A DNA stretch of 64,000 bases from Mangifera indica (GCF_011075055.1 NC_058153.1:4588001-4652000), one strand, 5' to 3'; shown: positions 1 to 12,369, counted from the stretch's first letter. Translations and numbers: made by a program. Notes: generated by a model from the letters alone, not told the origin.

Positions 1-1690
1 CAAACTTATCGTGATAAGAAATAAAACTTAATTTAATTCCAACAGATAATTAATGGAAGAAGACATTAAAGATGATGTATATCAATAAATGATTACAAAT
101 GAAAACATGGAAAGCTAATATTCGCAGTTACATAGTTGGAATCAGTAACTATTTCAATTCAATCGCCATTGAAACCTGTAAATACCCACAATCCATCACC
201 GTATCAATGATGAAGACATCCTTAGACAAATGAAGACAGAAGAAAGATCCTTAGAGAAGTTCCTGAATAATCCGATTAAGAATGTGATTCTTGATTATGA
301 TGGATTCTTATATTGGCCAGAAAAATTCGGCAGCACAAACGGCACCGCCGTCTCAGGTGATTACTTCACTGGATACAAAAGCTTCAAATTTCCTCTCAGG
401 CCCGACATCACACACCAAAACTTCACTGATCTCGACGCCTATAGAGAACCCTTTTCAAACCCTTCCGTAACCGAATCTGGGCAGTCTTCAAATTCTAAAA
501 ACGACGACGACCGGCCGTTTATCTGTGAGATCTGCTTCGAACCCAGGGCTGCAAATGACTCGTTTATCATCGAGGGTTGTTTTCATTCGTACTGTAAAAA
601 CTGCATCGCCAAATACGTGGCCTCGAAGTTGGAAGAAAACATTACTTCAAAATCCCCTGCCCAGTACCCGAATGCGGCGGATTGTTGGAGCCTGAGTACT
701 GTCGAAGTATTCTTCCTCAAGATGATTTTGATCGGTGGGGAAATTTGTCGCGTGAGGCTGTGATTCTCGAGGCTCAAAATTTTCAAGAATTGTGTAAGGC
801 TGAGGGAAGTATAGAAGACATTATGCTGATGAAGCTGGCACAGGAAAAGAAGTGGAAGAGATGCCCTCATTGTAATTACTTTGTTGAGAAGATATCAGGT
901 TGCAAGACTATCCACTGCAGGTCAGATTTATTTTCCATGATTTCTTGATTTATACAAATTGGTTTGCCTTCTCTGCCTTTGATTCCATAATTAAGAGTAG
1001 AGGTAAAAAATGTTTTGGAAAATTTTCAAACCAAATCATTTTAGGTTTCCAATTAAACTAGTTTAGATTAAAGTTTGAACCTATTAAAATCATTTAATTG
1101 TAAACTTGTACAATTGTTATTGAAAAATTCTGTCATATATATATATATGCTTTGCAGTTTGATTCGGCTTGAAATAATCCAAACCACATAAAAAATTTAT
1201 CGACCAAAACTAAACCCTTTTCCAATCCAAACGAAACAGAAATTTTTAAGTGGTTCAAATATAAAAAACATGGGTTATTTGTGAAGGAGTTTCTTGATGT
1301 CATTTTGTGCATAGTAGTTATATATTTATACTATGAGAAATCAATCTCAATGTCATCAAACTTTATGATGCAATTGAATCCCTCCATCAACTAGCATTTC
1401 ATTAAGGTTGATGTTGGAGTTGGTGTTTTGTAGTGGATCTTCTGGGCAATATCATTCATGTTAAGTCATATTTATACAACTATCAGTATATATGTTTACG
1501 CGTATTTCTTTGTATCGTTAAAACTATAATAAGGGGATTAACGTGTATAGTGAAAATTTTATGTATAATGTTTATAACATATCTTTTAGTGCAACACATG
1601 AATTTATATTAATTTTATATTCACTAAATTGAGCTGCCCTTTGGAACAAATTAGATAACAGACAGTTTTATTCATTTATTTTGATAAAAA
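1..1690 (+). repeat. Left unit of a tandem segmental duplication (RBR gene region)
   Basis: This unit matches the next one (about 1690-4495) from end to end, with gaps. Near positions 20-200 it shares the 5' flank of the gene (for example ATTCGCAG and GATAATTAATG). At 1255-1450 it shares the 3' flank, such as ATGGGTTATTTGTGAAGGAG, which is also at 3927. At 1592-1665 it shares the far end, with matches around 4400-4470. It is shorter than the right unit because it has lost part of the IBR coding region, the second exon and intron sequence. The left boundary may lie outside the window. Direct head-to-tail orientation indicates local tandem duplication rather than retroposition, because intron sequence is shared. 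Confidence 0.8.
230..920 (+). pseudogene. Broken RBR-type E3 ubiquitin ligase (left tandem copy)
   Basis: This is a decayed paralogue of the intact gene at 1921-3599. The first part reads in frame through a RING1 start (CEICFEP, then CFHSYCKNCI). Near 650 it carries two extra A bases relative to the other copy (TTCAAAATCCCC versus TTCAATCCCC), which shifts the frame. The matching sequence resumes in another frame with LEPEYCRSILPQD. A deletion then removes the whole IBR zinc-binding region: GAGGCTCAAA runs almost directly into GAGGGAAG. The first half of RING2 remains (CPHCNYFVEKISGC, catalytic-type Cys present) up to a conserved splice donor at about 921. The downstream exon that completes RING2 is missing; shared intron sequence runs straight into shared 3' flank. 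Frameshift, loss of IBR and loss of the last exon together argue against a working ligase. Confidence 0.85.
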
Positions 1691-1920
1691 TAAAATTTAA
1701 TTTAATTAAAAGAGATAATTAATGAAAAATAGTATTAAAGATGATATATATGAATTAAGGATTACAATTCAAAACAGGAAAGCAAATATTCGCAGGGCGT
1801 AAAAGGAGGAATCAATATCCATTCCAATTGAATCGTCATCTGTAGTTTATCGGAAACCTACAAACACCCACAATCGGTGATGAAGAGTGAAGACAGAAGA
1901 AAGATCCTTAAAAGAACCTC

Positions 1921-2837
1921 ATGAATAATCCGATTGAGCCTCTGGTTCTTGAATATGATGGATTCGTTTTCAGGCCACGAACATGCGGCAGCACAAACGG
2001 CACCGCCGCCGCCGCCATCTCAGCTGATCACTTCACTGGATTCAAAAGCTTCGAGCTTTCTCTCAAGGCCGCCACCACATTCCCAGGAAAACCCTTTTCA
2101 AACCCTTCCGTAACGGAATCTGGGCAGTCTTCAAATTCTAAAAACGACGACGTCCCTCCGTTTGTTTGTTCGATCTGCGTCGAACCCAAGACTGCAAATG
2201 ACTCGTTTAACATAAAGGGTTGTCCTCATTCTTACTGTAAAACCTGCATCGCCAAATACGTGGGCTCAAAGTTGCAAGAAAACAATACTTCAATCCCCTG
2301 CCCAGAATCCAACTGTGGAGGATTACTGGAGCCCGAGTACTGTCGAAGTATTCTTCCTCAAGATGTTTTTGATCGGTGGGGAAATGCGTTGTGTGACGCT
2401 GTGATTCCCGAGGCTCAAAGATTTTATTGCCCGTACAGAGATTGTTCGGCGCTGATGATTGACGATGGGGGAGAGGTTATAAGGAAATCAAAGTGTGCGA
2501 ATTGTAGGAGAAAGTTTTGTGCGCAATGTAAAGTTGCTTGGCATAAGGGGCTTAAGTGCAGGAAGTTTCAAAAATTGAAGAAGTATGAGGGAAGCAATGA
2601 AGACATTATGGTGATGAAGCTGGCAGAGAAAAAGAAATGGAAGAGATGTCCTCATTGTAATTACTTTGTTGAGAAGAAATCAGGTTGCGCGGCTATCCAG
2701 TGCAGGTCAGATTTATTTTCCATGATATATTAGCTTGAAAGTGCGTGAATAATTCGATTCAAACAGTAAAACTTGACTGAACCAGAAGTTGACAGATTTT
2801 TTAAAAAGAAGCCTTTGGACATGCACATACATATTGC

Positions 2838-2884
<47 letters not shown>

Positions 2885-3599
2885 AAACCATATTTGGCGC
2901 CTAACCTTTTTTTAAATTTATTTTATTTGTATATATATTTTATATTTATTTTACATATTAAAAACTTACATTTTTATTTATATGATTTTAATAGACTCAA
3001 AACTAATGTAATAGTTTGGTTTGAAAGGTAGAATGTTTTGGTTTGGTTTGAAAATCAAACTATTTTTCAAGTTTTGTTTTAAAAAAACTCACCAATTGCA
3101 TCAAACCGTTATACAAATTGGTTTGCCATCTGTGCCTGTGATTCCATGATTAAGAATACTGAATTCTGAGATAGAAATTCAGTAGGAGAAATCCCATTTT
3201 CAGTTTATTTTCCTCCTCTTTCCAGTATGATTTAAGCAAACCTTTCTGTTTTGATCATTTGTAGATAAACTTGGATAAATGAAGGTTTGCATGATGCTTT
3301 TTCATTGGCCATATATACATACATTTGCCCAAGTTTCTCAATTTTTGCTGGTGGAATGGATTGAAATGGTTCAATTTGAGGTCCAACTTTGGTAGATTGA
3401 GTTGGCTATTTTTTTTATTCTGCTAATAATCTATCTAACATGTAATGTATATTTGTAATAGATGCTAATCGGTTTATGGATGAATCAATGCAGGTGTGGA
3501 GATGCATTCTGTTACAACTGCGGAACACCAATAATTCCTAATACTCATGGGTGCCCTAAGTGTTATCAAACCGACCTTATGTTGGAATCACTAATTTAA
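1921..3599 (+). CDS. RBR-type (RING1-IBR-RING2) E3 ubiquitin ligase, 296 aa
   Basis: Two exons, 1921-2705 and 3494-3599, joined by a GT-AG intron in phase 2, give 296 residues. RING1 spans about residues 83-132 (CSIC, CPHSYCKTC, CPESNC). IBR spans about 170-213 (CPYRDC, CANC, CAQC, HKGLKC). RING2 runs from 243 (CPHC) across the splice to CGDAFCYNCG. RBR ligases pass ubiquitin from an E2 to a RING2 cysteine before the substrate; by family position that is Cys256 in SGCAAIQC. The second exon is essential because it supplies the last RING2 ligands; without it the frame stops 10 codons into the intron. At 296 residues it is short, lacks an Ariadne domain, and resembles the plant RNF144-like or ARI-like group. 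The intron holds a long TA microsatellite. Substrate unknown. The ATG is the first in frame after the diverged 5' region; an upstream start is possible. Confidence 0.85.
2838..2886. repeat. (TA)n microsatellite in the RBR intron
   Basis: An almost uninterrupted TA dinucleotide tract of about 45 bases lies inside the intron of the intact RBR gene. The left duplicate has only a short ATATATATATAT tract (about 1138-1148), so the tract probably expanded after duplication, or contracted in the other copy. A likely length-polymorphic marker. Confidence 0.9.
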
Positions 3600-6082
3600 A
3601 GCTCGAATCGAGTTGATCAGAAACCAACAACAAATCTAGTCTAGGTCATGGTCAAAACTTGCCGTGTCGTGAAATAGGATTAAACTGTTATAATAACGTT
3701 AGTTTCATTTCTTACATTAATATTTGCAAAAGATGATAATTAAATCTATATTTTGAGACTATGATTAGGCGTATAACATTTATGGGTGAACATTATTCAA
3801 TAATTATATTAATTATATATATAATTTTAATTATTTCATATTGATATCATTAATTTGTTTAATTGGTCGGATTGATTAACCTACCACCTCATGACTAGTT
3901 TAAGGCTTAGTTCAAATATAAAAACATGGGTTATTTGTGAAGGAGTTTGGTAATGTCATTTTGTGCACAGTAGTAATATATTTACAATATGAGAAATCAA
4001 TCTCGATGTCATCAAACTTACTTTATGACCACCCAATTGATAAAAGGTTAACAAACTATCAATGATACAATTATTGTGTAATTGAATTTTTTCATCAACT
4101 AGTATTCCATTAAGGTTGATGTTGGAGTTGGTGCTTTCTACCCAATTTTCTTGGCAATAACATTCATGCTAATCATATTTATACAACTATGAGTATATAT
4201 GTTTATACGAATTTCAAATCAGTAAAACTATGGTAAGGGGATTATTATATATCTTGATCATGGTAATTCTATGTGTATTGATGGGTATTTTAAAAACGTC
4301 CATAGCTTTAGTATAATAGGTTATTTTCATGTTGAATACTCCTATTGAAAGGTAGTAATATATCTCACTTGTAAACGTTGTTAGTTATAATCTAGTACAA
4401 CAGATGAGTGTATATTGATTTCATATTCACAAAATTGACCAACCCTATGGAACAAATTATATAATAGACAATAGTGCATGTGATCTTCTATTTTGATATC
4501 ATCAGAATGTCATGCGTACTAGTTGGTCTAGTTTGACGTTGACCTAATATAACATTTTTTTAAGGTTATCAATACAATAATTATTGGCTGTGTGGAGATG
4601 TTTCAAAGTTTTTGTGGACTTATATGAGATTTACTACTCTTAGGTATGAGAATATATATCTCACGATATAGTTTAGTTATGACAATGTACTAAAATCTTG
4701 TATAGTATCTGATATAATGTTAGTTTGGTCATTGCTTGACTAGCTAAGCATTAATTTTAAAGATGATTTAGATAGACATTATTTATATACTTTAACCTCA
4801 ATGAAATATCGGTTAATACAATAATTCAAATGTACGATAATTGTACTTTTTAAAATGTTAAAATCAATTTTTATTGATTCTCTATTATTTTGATACTTAT
4901 AATATCTTGTTAGAAGTTACTCATAATTTGTGAATAAAGGGTTGAATAATTGTATATTATATACGAATTTATTCATTATTAACGTGATAGAAAACTTATG
5001 AATCACATACAATAACTGTTTGTTTTTCATGATTAAAGGGTTTTAGATTTATTACATAAAAAGTAAATCACACCTGAACACAATAATTTCGAACTCTATT
5101 AATGAGTGACTCAAATTTTATTGTGTCCTGATGAATGTCATACTTATTGTTAGATATAAATATAAGAAATTAAAACATTAAAGTCAAAAGGTGATATCCT
5201 AAAAGTTGAAGGATTGAACGGTAATTTATCAAAGTTTGACTTAAGGTTGGATTTTTTTTGTCAATTCAACTAATTATCTATTTTTAGGGTAGTAGTCGTC
5301 TAGCCTAGTTCTAAGAGAGAATTTTTTTTCTTTCAACATCTTTACTAGAACTCCCTTCGACAATTTGCAATCTAACGATCATGTTAGCCTATCAACACTT
5401 TCATCGATATATCAATTTCATGGTTGTCTCCATGTAAACTAGTAGAAATCTTAGTACATTGTACAGAGTTGTGAAATCACTCATCATAAAGTTAAAAATG
5501 ATGAAATCTCCAACAAAGGTGTTAATTCATTATCCTTGTATGTAAATATGCATAGAATTGAATATTTAATCCTAAGGTAACTCGGAATTCCCAATTTGCT
5601 CCTTGTTTCTGTTGGGATTTTCATTTTAGAGTTTGGGTTCCCTTAGTTGAGACATATAAATAACATCTGTATAAGATTAACCATTGATTTGCATTATCCA
5701 ACTTTAGTATCAATAATTGAATGATATTAGATTAAACATCATTTCAATCCCATTATAATCACAAATTTAAGTGATTGTTAACATCTGTTAAATGATATAT
5801 GATATATAAACTCCCGTACCCAAAAGTAATAAACATAACCAGGAACTTGAAGCCAAACCTTGCAAATTAGTTAACATAACATTCATATCAAAAATTGAAA
5901 ATGGACTTCAATTTCAATTTTCAGCAAGTGTAACAACAATACAGGAAATGGAAGCCTATTAGAAAACCCACTAAATACCAATAATAAAAATGCATACAAT
6001 TAGAGGTGAACAATAGGTCAAGCCATTTTTCTATACCTCAGGTTAACTTGACCCATTTAACATCTCTACATAAAACAAAGAC
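3600..6082. other. Intergenic region without a recognisable gene
   Basis: AT-rich sequence. The first 0.9 kb is the 3' flank of the duplicated RBR unit. From about 4500 to 6080 there is no ORF with a recognisable domain and no clear transposon ends. The stretch next to 6083 should include the 3' UTR and terminator of the minus-strand gene. Confidence 0.6.
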
Positions 6083-7201
6083 TCAATTAATCTTCCTATC
6101 CATATTTGTAACAAGTTTTTTCATCTGAAATCTCCAAAACAAGAAATAAGCCAAACCCAACCCAATCAATACAAAAACCCACACATTTTCATCCTCCCCC
6201 TCTTTCTTTGATCTCACTTCTTCTATGCTAAACTCTTCCCTTTCTCCATTTCCCATTATACCCTCCATCACATGCCCATATAACACATAAACCCTATTAT
6301 CCCCTCCTATTGCCACTGAAGAAGCAAACTTTTCCTCATCAAGGGTAGTTTTGTCATACACTACTCCCTCTCCCCAACTATCATCAGACTTCAGAAACCA
6401 CAGCTTAGTATGAGACACCACCAAAACGACGCCGTCGTTTCTGACTGCAACACCATCTGCCCAAGTCAAACTCTCGCTCAACATGACAAGCCGGGCTGAC
6501 CCGTCTTCAGCGTTTACTTTAAACATCTTACCCGTATTCGATTGCACCACTAACAGGTACCCCTTGCTGATGTAAGCGATTCCGTTTAATCCACAGTCGC
6601 TGAATGGCGCGTCCCGTGGAACCGCCAACGGGTGCGCCGTGAAAACTGTTGATCTGGAGAAGACTGACGCCACTCCGTCTTTGTCGACTTTCCAGATGAA
6701 GTTAGCTAACGAATTGGTGACGTAAGCGTTTCCTTGGAAGTCCACCGCCACGTCGTTCGCCCTGTTGTTTGTGCCGAAGTCACCGTCGGGAAGGACATCG
6801 TCGAGGAGAGAGACGAAGACGCGGCGGAGGGTTTTAAGGTCGTAGGCAACGAGGGCGTTGAAGGAAGAGAGAGGGCCGAATGAGTGTACGACGGCTAGGA
6901 GACGCTTGTTGATGGAATCGATGGCGAGGCCTAATATGAAGGCGTTCGGAGGAAGAGAAGTATCGGAGATTAAAGTTTGGATGACGCCGGCATCAGAGAC
7001 GGAATGGATAGAGCGGTGGTGGAGGGAACCGACGACGAAGTGCTCGCCGTATGGATCCCAAGTGAGACCCTCTGGGTAGAGGTTGGGCGATCGGAAATTG
7101 ATGACGTGGTGCTTTGCGGCGTTTGATGGAACGAGACCCACATGGATGAAGAAGAAAAAGAACAATAGGAAAGATATGGTTTTGCAATTGATCAAAGCCA
7201 T
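6083..7201 (-). CDS. NHL / SMP-30-like six-bladed beta-propeller protein, membrane-anchored, 372 aa
   Basis: A single uninterrupted exon of 372 codons. Residues 1-29 form a signal peptide with a hydrophobic core (FLLFFFFFIHVGLV) and a small-residue site (SNAA). The mature part has repeats typical of SMP-30/gluconolactonase, strictosidine-synthase-like and NHL propellers: YPEGLTWDP, NRANDVAVDFQGNAYVTNS, GLNGIAYISKGYLLVV and WADGVAVRNDGVVLVVS. The N, D and G residues after the blade strands are the usual metal and turn positions. A second hydrophobic segment at about 340-358 (VWVFVLIGLGLAYFLFW), followed by basic residues, predicts one C-terminal transmembrane helix, so the propeller would be lumenal or apoplastic. 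Plants have similar uncharacterised NHL-domain proteins of about this length. No substrate can be assigned. The ATG is chosen because the signal peptide starts there. Confidence 0.85.
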   Translation of the reverse strand: MALINCKTISFLLFFFFFIHVGLVPSNAAKHHVINFRSPNLYPEGLTWDPYGEHFVVGSLHHRSIHSVSDAGVIQTLISDTSLPPNAFILGLAIDSINKRLLAVVHSFGPLSSFNALVAYDLKTLRRVFVSLLDDVLPDGDFGTNNRANDVAVDFQGNAYVTNSLANFIWKVDKDGVASVFSRSTVFTAHPLAVPRDAPFSDCGLNGIAYISKGYLLVVQSNTGKMFKVNAEDGSARLVMLSESLTWADGVAVRNDGVVLVVSHTKLWFLKSDDSWGEGVVYDKTTLDEEKFASSVAIGGDNRVYVLYGHVMEGIMGNGEREEFSIEEVRSKKEGEDENVWVFVLIGLGLAYFLFWRFQMKKLVTNMDRKIN

Positions 7202-8314
7202 AATCGGATTGGAATCTGGAGATTTGACGATGAAGGTGGCGATGGTTTATTTATCTAGTGGTTTGGGGGAGACAATTTCAATGATTTTATTATTTTTCTT
7301 TTGACAGTTTTGTGCTTATTTCTTGTCAAATCAGCTAGCCTGATTATGCTGATATAATAATATAACATCTAGGGCAAAATAGTTAAATGAATATTACCGA
7401 ATAGATAAAATATTGGGATTTTTTATTTTAATAAATTAATGGTTTACTCTTAAAAGGTTAAAGGGGGCTTTGAATCCAAGAAAATCTGACCAGACGAGAA
7501 AGTAGCTGCCTTTTATCTATCCCTTCTATTCTTGCAGAGCATTCTGTTCTTATTTTATTCTGGATCAAACTCCTAGTTTGAAATCGGCGGACACATTTTT
7601 GTTATATATTTGCAGTGGAAAACCAGAAAAGAAATTTAATCTTGTAGAATCATGTCTTATGAGGACAAATTATTGTTACGTATTCTGTGACAAATGTTGT
7701 TTTAATGTATTATGTCACAGGTTAGATTTTCCCAACCTATTTATGTAGGCTCCCTGATGTATCATACCGAAGATTAGTCTTGTATATGTCTATATTTTGA
7801 CTTAGGATCACCGGTTTTGTTTTGTTTTGTTTTAGACTCATTAGAGGAGTGGTTCTAATTTCCAATCAATTTGTGTAGGATTGACTCAGTCCCTTTTTCA
7901 ATGCACCACTACAATAACATTATGCACACCTTGTGATTGGAGCGTCTCTAATTATAAATATTGTATCCACAAACCCAATAATCACGCACACTCACTCTTA
8001 AATGCCCCATCACTTGTAATTTTCCAAAGCCCTTACACGAATTCCAACCTGAGCCTGTGACAATTAGGGTTTGTTGCTTAATTATTTGTGAATGATGACA
8101 CTTGCAGCCTCAGTGCCTCACATACATGGATATTTCTTTGTTTTGTATGAACTGTGTTTGATGTAATTTGAATACTGAACTTAATTCATTCTTATAAATT
8201 TAGATTCACCCTGACGCATGAATATATAATATAATTTCCAAATGAAATTCATATCAACTTGTTTTCAAATAATTGTATACTGTCTTTCTTGTTCCATAAG
8301 TTGTATTCATTTTA
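7202..8314. other. Intergenic region, promoter side of the NHL gene
   Basis: The first about 100 bases are the likely 5' UTR and core promoter of the minus-strand NHL gene; a weak TATA-like ATAAATAAA reads on the minus strand near 7246-7256. The remainder is AT-rich and holds no recognisable gene. Confidence 0.5.
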
Positions 8315-8742
8315 GGCCAGAAGACTTATTCCCACCCAAGGTTTCAAACAAGGGAGGCTTGGTCTCGTTAGAGGAGGTTGTCGGAGATAGAAGGAGAAGG
8401 ACATCGATGGCTATTTGAAATCTGAAGCTAAAGAAGGAGGGAAACTGAAATTTTTCAAAACACTGGGGACAACTACAAAAAAAAAAAAAATGAGAGGTTG
8501 CACTTTAGACTTGGGGTAGGGGTTAGAAGGTGTCAGTTTTTAAACCTGAAAAATATAAAGGTTAAAAAAAATAGTTAGTTTTCAAAATTACGGTAGAAAA
8601 ATAAGAGAATTTTTTTAAATAAAAATTTTATCTCTGATATTAACAATAAAATTTAATATATTGATAGATATTTGAATTTTTAAAATTTAATAGATGAAAG
8701 TTTGGGATATCCGAAACCTTGGGTGGGATTTTATGCACACTA
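8315..8742. mobile_element. MULE-like non-autonomous TIR element (degenerate)
   Basis: The left end reads GGCCAGAAGACTTATTCCCA followed by CCCAAGGTTTC. The right end carries the inverted counterpart GAAACCTTGGGTGGGATTTT. The same terminal motif flanks or marks elements at 32313-33123, 45696-46770, 53558 and 63387, so this is a dispersed family. The outermost bases of the right end are diverged and no convincing target duplication is visible. The middle is AT-rich with an A tract at 8477-8490 and a short GC-richer part (8340-8450) that differs from the other copies. Confidence 0.6.
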
Positions 8743-8868
8743 TGCGCTCACTCTGACTAAGCTTGTAACTTTTTCTCCTTTAGTTTTTCCATTGCGGTAA
8801 ATAACCTTGTATGTGTGCCTATATTTGTCTGGAAGTTTTTTAGCTAACTCATCTTATTATTGCTTGGT

Positions 8869-9330
8869 TTATAGATCTAATTGGGGATTCCTATTTGTTA
8901 GTGCAGCAACTTCAGTGTTTGGATAGCTTTCTTGCACTGCCAGAAAATATGGGTTACACTGTATACCACAGTTATATCTGATGAGCACCAGGGAACTCCA
9001 CTCAAGCAACACTGCCAAACTCCACCCGAGTAACCACTGCTTCTGCCAAACCAAATAAGAACAACCTCCAAGACTCAATCAAACCAACGATATTCCAGTC
9101 TACACACAATCCCACAGAGGAAAACCTTTTCATTTATCTCAAACGGCTTGTCATACCTCAGGCTCAATTTTTCATTGGGGCGGGTGGCTAATGGTCGGAA
9201 CCTATAAGGTTGTAGTTTGAAGAATACCCATTCGCCTAGTTCAAAAGCTGACGCCTTACCCATGTCAACAAACTTCTTTATATGATTTTGGGCCTCAGCT
9301 AAATTATCTTTAAGTTCATCTAATATGTAA
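8869..9330 (-). pseudogene. Ty3/gypsy integrase C-terminal remnant
   Basis: On the minus strand the frame around 9075-9263 reads FELGEWVFFKLQPYR, then RPNEKLSLRYDKPFEI, the hallmark of the region after the integrase core in plant gypsy polyproteins (usually EVGDWVFLKLRPYR and KLSLRYYGPFEI). The next frame (8869-9078) has LLEWSSL in the place where the family has a VQWKGLP-like chromodomain-type tail. Frames are broken by stops and shifts. The DNA just upstream, to about 9330, still fits the family (LAEAQNHIKKF). Only this fragment of pol is present; no LTRs were recognised around it. Confidence 0.75.
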
Positions 9331-12300
9331 TTTTTTTCTTCCTAAGTTGGACATCAACCTCCTCAATGGGTTATGAAATAATTAGAAGTTTTCATAGTCA
9401 ATGGGTCAGATTGTTATGTGGTATTGTTGAAGCCCATGGAAAGTTTTATAAGTAAAATTGAATTTACTCTTTTCTTAGTTTGAAGCTATTCATATAGAAT
9501 GGATTAAGATTTTGATTCAGTTCGGTAAAATCTCAGCTTTGCAGGTCATACTCCTTGTTTTATGGGCTTCTCAAAATGTCTCATAGAAGAAGCAGTAGTA
9601 TCATCCCCATCTTCTATAGGGTGGCTGCATAGGTTGGACAGATAAATTTCAAAATATAGTGATTAAATTTATAATTATTATATTAAGTAAATCAGAATTT
9701 CATAATATGATAAAGGCTTGAACCCAATTTGTTTTTCCAGAAAGTTTTAAAACCCAACCAATTTTGTTAACCTATAAGGTCTAACTTTTCTATTATGAAA
9801 ATTAAAGTTTCTTACAAGGCTGAGAAAAATAAATTATCACTAAATTAATGAAATATTAATCATAATTCCTATCAAAGGGCATTACAAGAGTCCCTCAGAT
9901 AAGTAGTTTGATGAATTCTAGCATTGTGCATAATTTAATTTAAATCGTAAAACCGAACCAAACCATTTAAAAATTATTATTTGTTTTTGTTTTGTTTGTA
10001 AAATAGTTTGGTTTAGGTTGACAATTTTTTAAACCATTTTTTTAAGTTTGAGTTTTGATTTGAGTGATTTTTAATCAGTATTTTTTTAAGATACATATAT
10101 ATATAATTATATTTGACAAAATTTTTCAATAAATAACTACGTGTAAATTGTTTTTTTTTCATATTTATTTTGTCAATTTTTTTACAAATATTTTATATAT
10201 ATATATATATATTTGATATGTTTATATTGTATTCTATAAAATTATAATTCAATTAATTTTATTAAATAATATATATTTAAAAACACATTATTTTAATAAG
10301 TTTAAATTATAATCTAAACCATATCAAACTATAATTTTTTCAGTTTTATTTGGTTTAAATATAAAATAATATGATTTGGTTTTAAAATTTTTTAAACTAT
10401 ATTTTTGAATTTGATTTAAAAACAATAAAACTATGTATAGTCATTTTTTATACATAATTTATATACACAGATGAGGTGTTATCATATGATTAGATATTTC
10501 TTTATCATATGATAATACATGTTTTAAAATCACCTAATTACATAATGACACATCACTGTATACATGAATTATGTATCAAAAATAGATACACATAATATTG
10601 CTCTTTAAAAAAACCCTTAAACTATGCAAAACTGAATTGTGTATGCCTTTGATGAAATCCTATATTTATTTATATAATTTGAAGAATCACATTTGTTAAT
10701 ATAATTAACAAGACAAAAATGTTTTGTTTGGATTTAAAAGCTTATTCTTTGTCAAAGAAAGACCCCATATGTCTCCTTAGCCAGCTTCACTTTAGAAAAC
10801 TGACACTCTTGTGTCTTTCCTTGCCACCACCGCCTTTTTTCTGATTTGAGGTTTTGCTGCAAAACCCAATCAAATCATCATAATTAATTAGCCAGTTAGT
10901 TTAGTTGTTTGGGGAAAGGATAATAGCAAATTTTATAATTTGCTCATGGGTTTCATAGTCGTCATTATTTTGCTATAAACAACAACATAATATAATATAA
11001 TATAAATAAAAAATTATATATATTATAAAATATATTAAATTAATATAATATAATAAATATATCATATAATATAATATATATTTTATAATATGATATATAT
11101 TATTAATATAATTATCGATATTTTACGATACATAATACATGTTCTATGATATAATGCATATTACTAATATAGATTGATACACTTTTTAAAGAAAATGATG
11201 ATATAGTAAAAATATACATGAGAAATTTAAATTTTCAAAAATATTTGTGATCTTTTTTAAAATGATGATGTGTTAATTAAATTTTTTATTTTATTTTTTA
11301 AAAATCGTAACATGCGAAATAATATGATACTAAATACATGATAAAAAAAGTTAGATTTTCGATATACTATATAATATATGAGTCAATTATTGTAATTATT
11401 GATATAAATTAATACATATTTAAAAAATATAATTTAATAAAAATATATAGTAAAATTTAAAAAATTTTAATGATATCTATCATTTCGAAAATATATTAAT
11501 TTAATTTTTTATTAATATTTTATTATTTTATATTTAAAAATATATATAATACAAAAAAATTAAATTTTTAATAGGTAATAAAATAAATAGCTCAGCTTGT
11601 ATGACTAGTAAAATTAGTCTACATTCCCCTTCTTATTGATGTGACAATTCTGGGCAAATGATGGGCCGGTAGTCGATTTTTCTATTTGGAAAATTAATTA
11701 ATATTATCATCATCTTTTTATCTCTTCTATAAAGATATGAATCGAAGACACGATTCCAAAATGAATCACTCTTGACAACGTTGTCAAAGCCTAAAATCAT
11801 GGACGAATTGTCGGTTTTGGAATTGCTTCGGGGACCAAACTAGTCGAGACCTGGGGCTAAATTCAAGCGGAATTTAAATTCGTGTGTGACTAGTTTTTCT
11901 TAAAATTATTAGAACTCGATTTAGTTGAATATTAATTAAAATAATATTATTTAAATATTGATGTTATAATTAAATTAAAAATAAATAAAATAATATCGTT
12001 TGAATATGTATTAATTAAAATGATATTATTTTGTTATTTTAAATTAAAATTGTTTATATTTGTGAATTTGATAAACCAAACACCTTTTAACATTGAACTT
12101 GATAATATTATATTCTTAGGTTCGAACTTGTTCAGATCGAGTTTAAAAATAACTATAAACAAACTCGAATCGATACAATCTTAAGAGACTCTCAAAATCA
12201 TCACTTTACTCGTATTTCTCATCCATCCATACTCGCAAATTTGATAAACTAAACACCTCTCAAAATCAAGTTCAACAATATCATTCTCTTATATTTGAGC

Positions 12301-12369
12301 TCATTTGAGTCGAGTTAAAAAAACAAACACAAATAAATTCGAATTGAATATAACCATATAGACCCTTAA
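9331..12369. other. AT-rich intergenic repeat sediment
   Basis: No gene. The part 9660-10430 resembles decayed repeat DNA with many TTTAAACC / AAACCATTT-type inverted pieces. From about 10980 to 11600 the sequence is nearly pure A/T with ATATAATATA runs and could be low-complexity or a collapsed repeat. One short inverted-repeat element is listed separately at 10440-10605. Confidence 0.55.
10440..10605. mobile_element. Short palindromic MITE
   Basis: The left arm (TTTTTTATACATAATTTATA, then ACACAGATGAGGTGTTATCA) and the reverse complement of the right arm (TTTTTGATACATAATTCATG, then ACAGTGATGTGTCATTATG) match over about 50 bases with scattered changes. The whole element is little more than two inverted arms, typical of foldback-like MITEs. 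Related GTGTCATCATGTGATTAAGTG-type arms occur at 52966-53051. Superfamily not assigned, because the target duplication is unclear. Confidence 0.6.

Larger units (their letters stand above)
1690..4495 (+). repeat. Right unit of the tandem segmental duplication
   Basis: This is the complete partner of the unit at 1-1690. It contains the intact RBR gene plus about 0.9 kb of 3' flank that is also present, shortened, after the pseudogene. The end is placed where similarity to 1592-1690 stops (CTATTTTGATA versus TTATTTTGATA). The 5' edge is clear because TTAATTTAATT and GATAATTAATG occur at the same relative place in both units. Confidence 0.75.

Noticed and set aside
2789..3031. An 80-codon frame in the RBR intron
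   Set aside because: It reads through the TA microsatellite (alternating Ile/Tyr) and lies inside an intron with clear splice sites.
6858..7304. Plus-strand frames opposite the NHL gene
   Set aside because: Antisense shadows of a well-supported coding exon; no domain.
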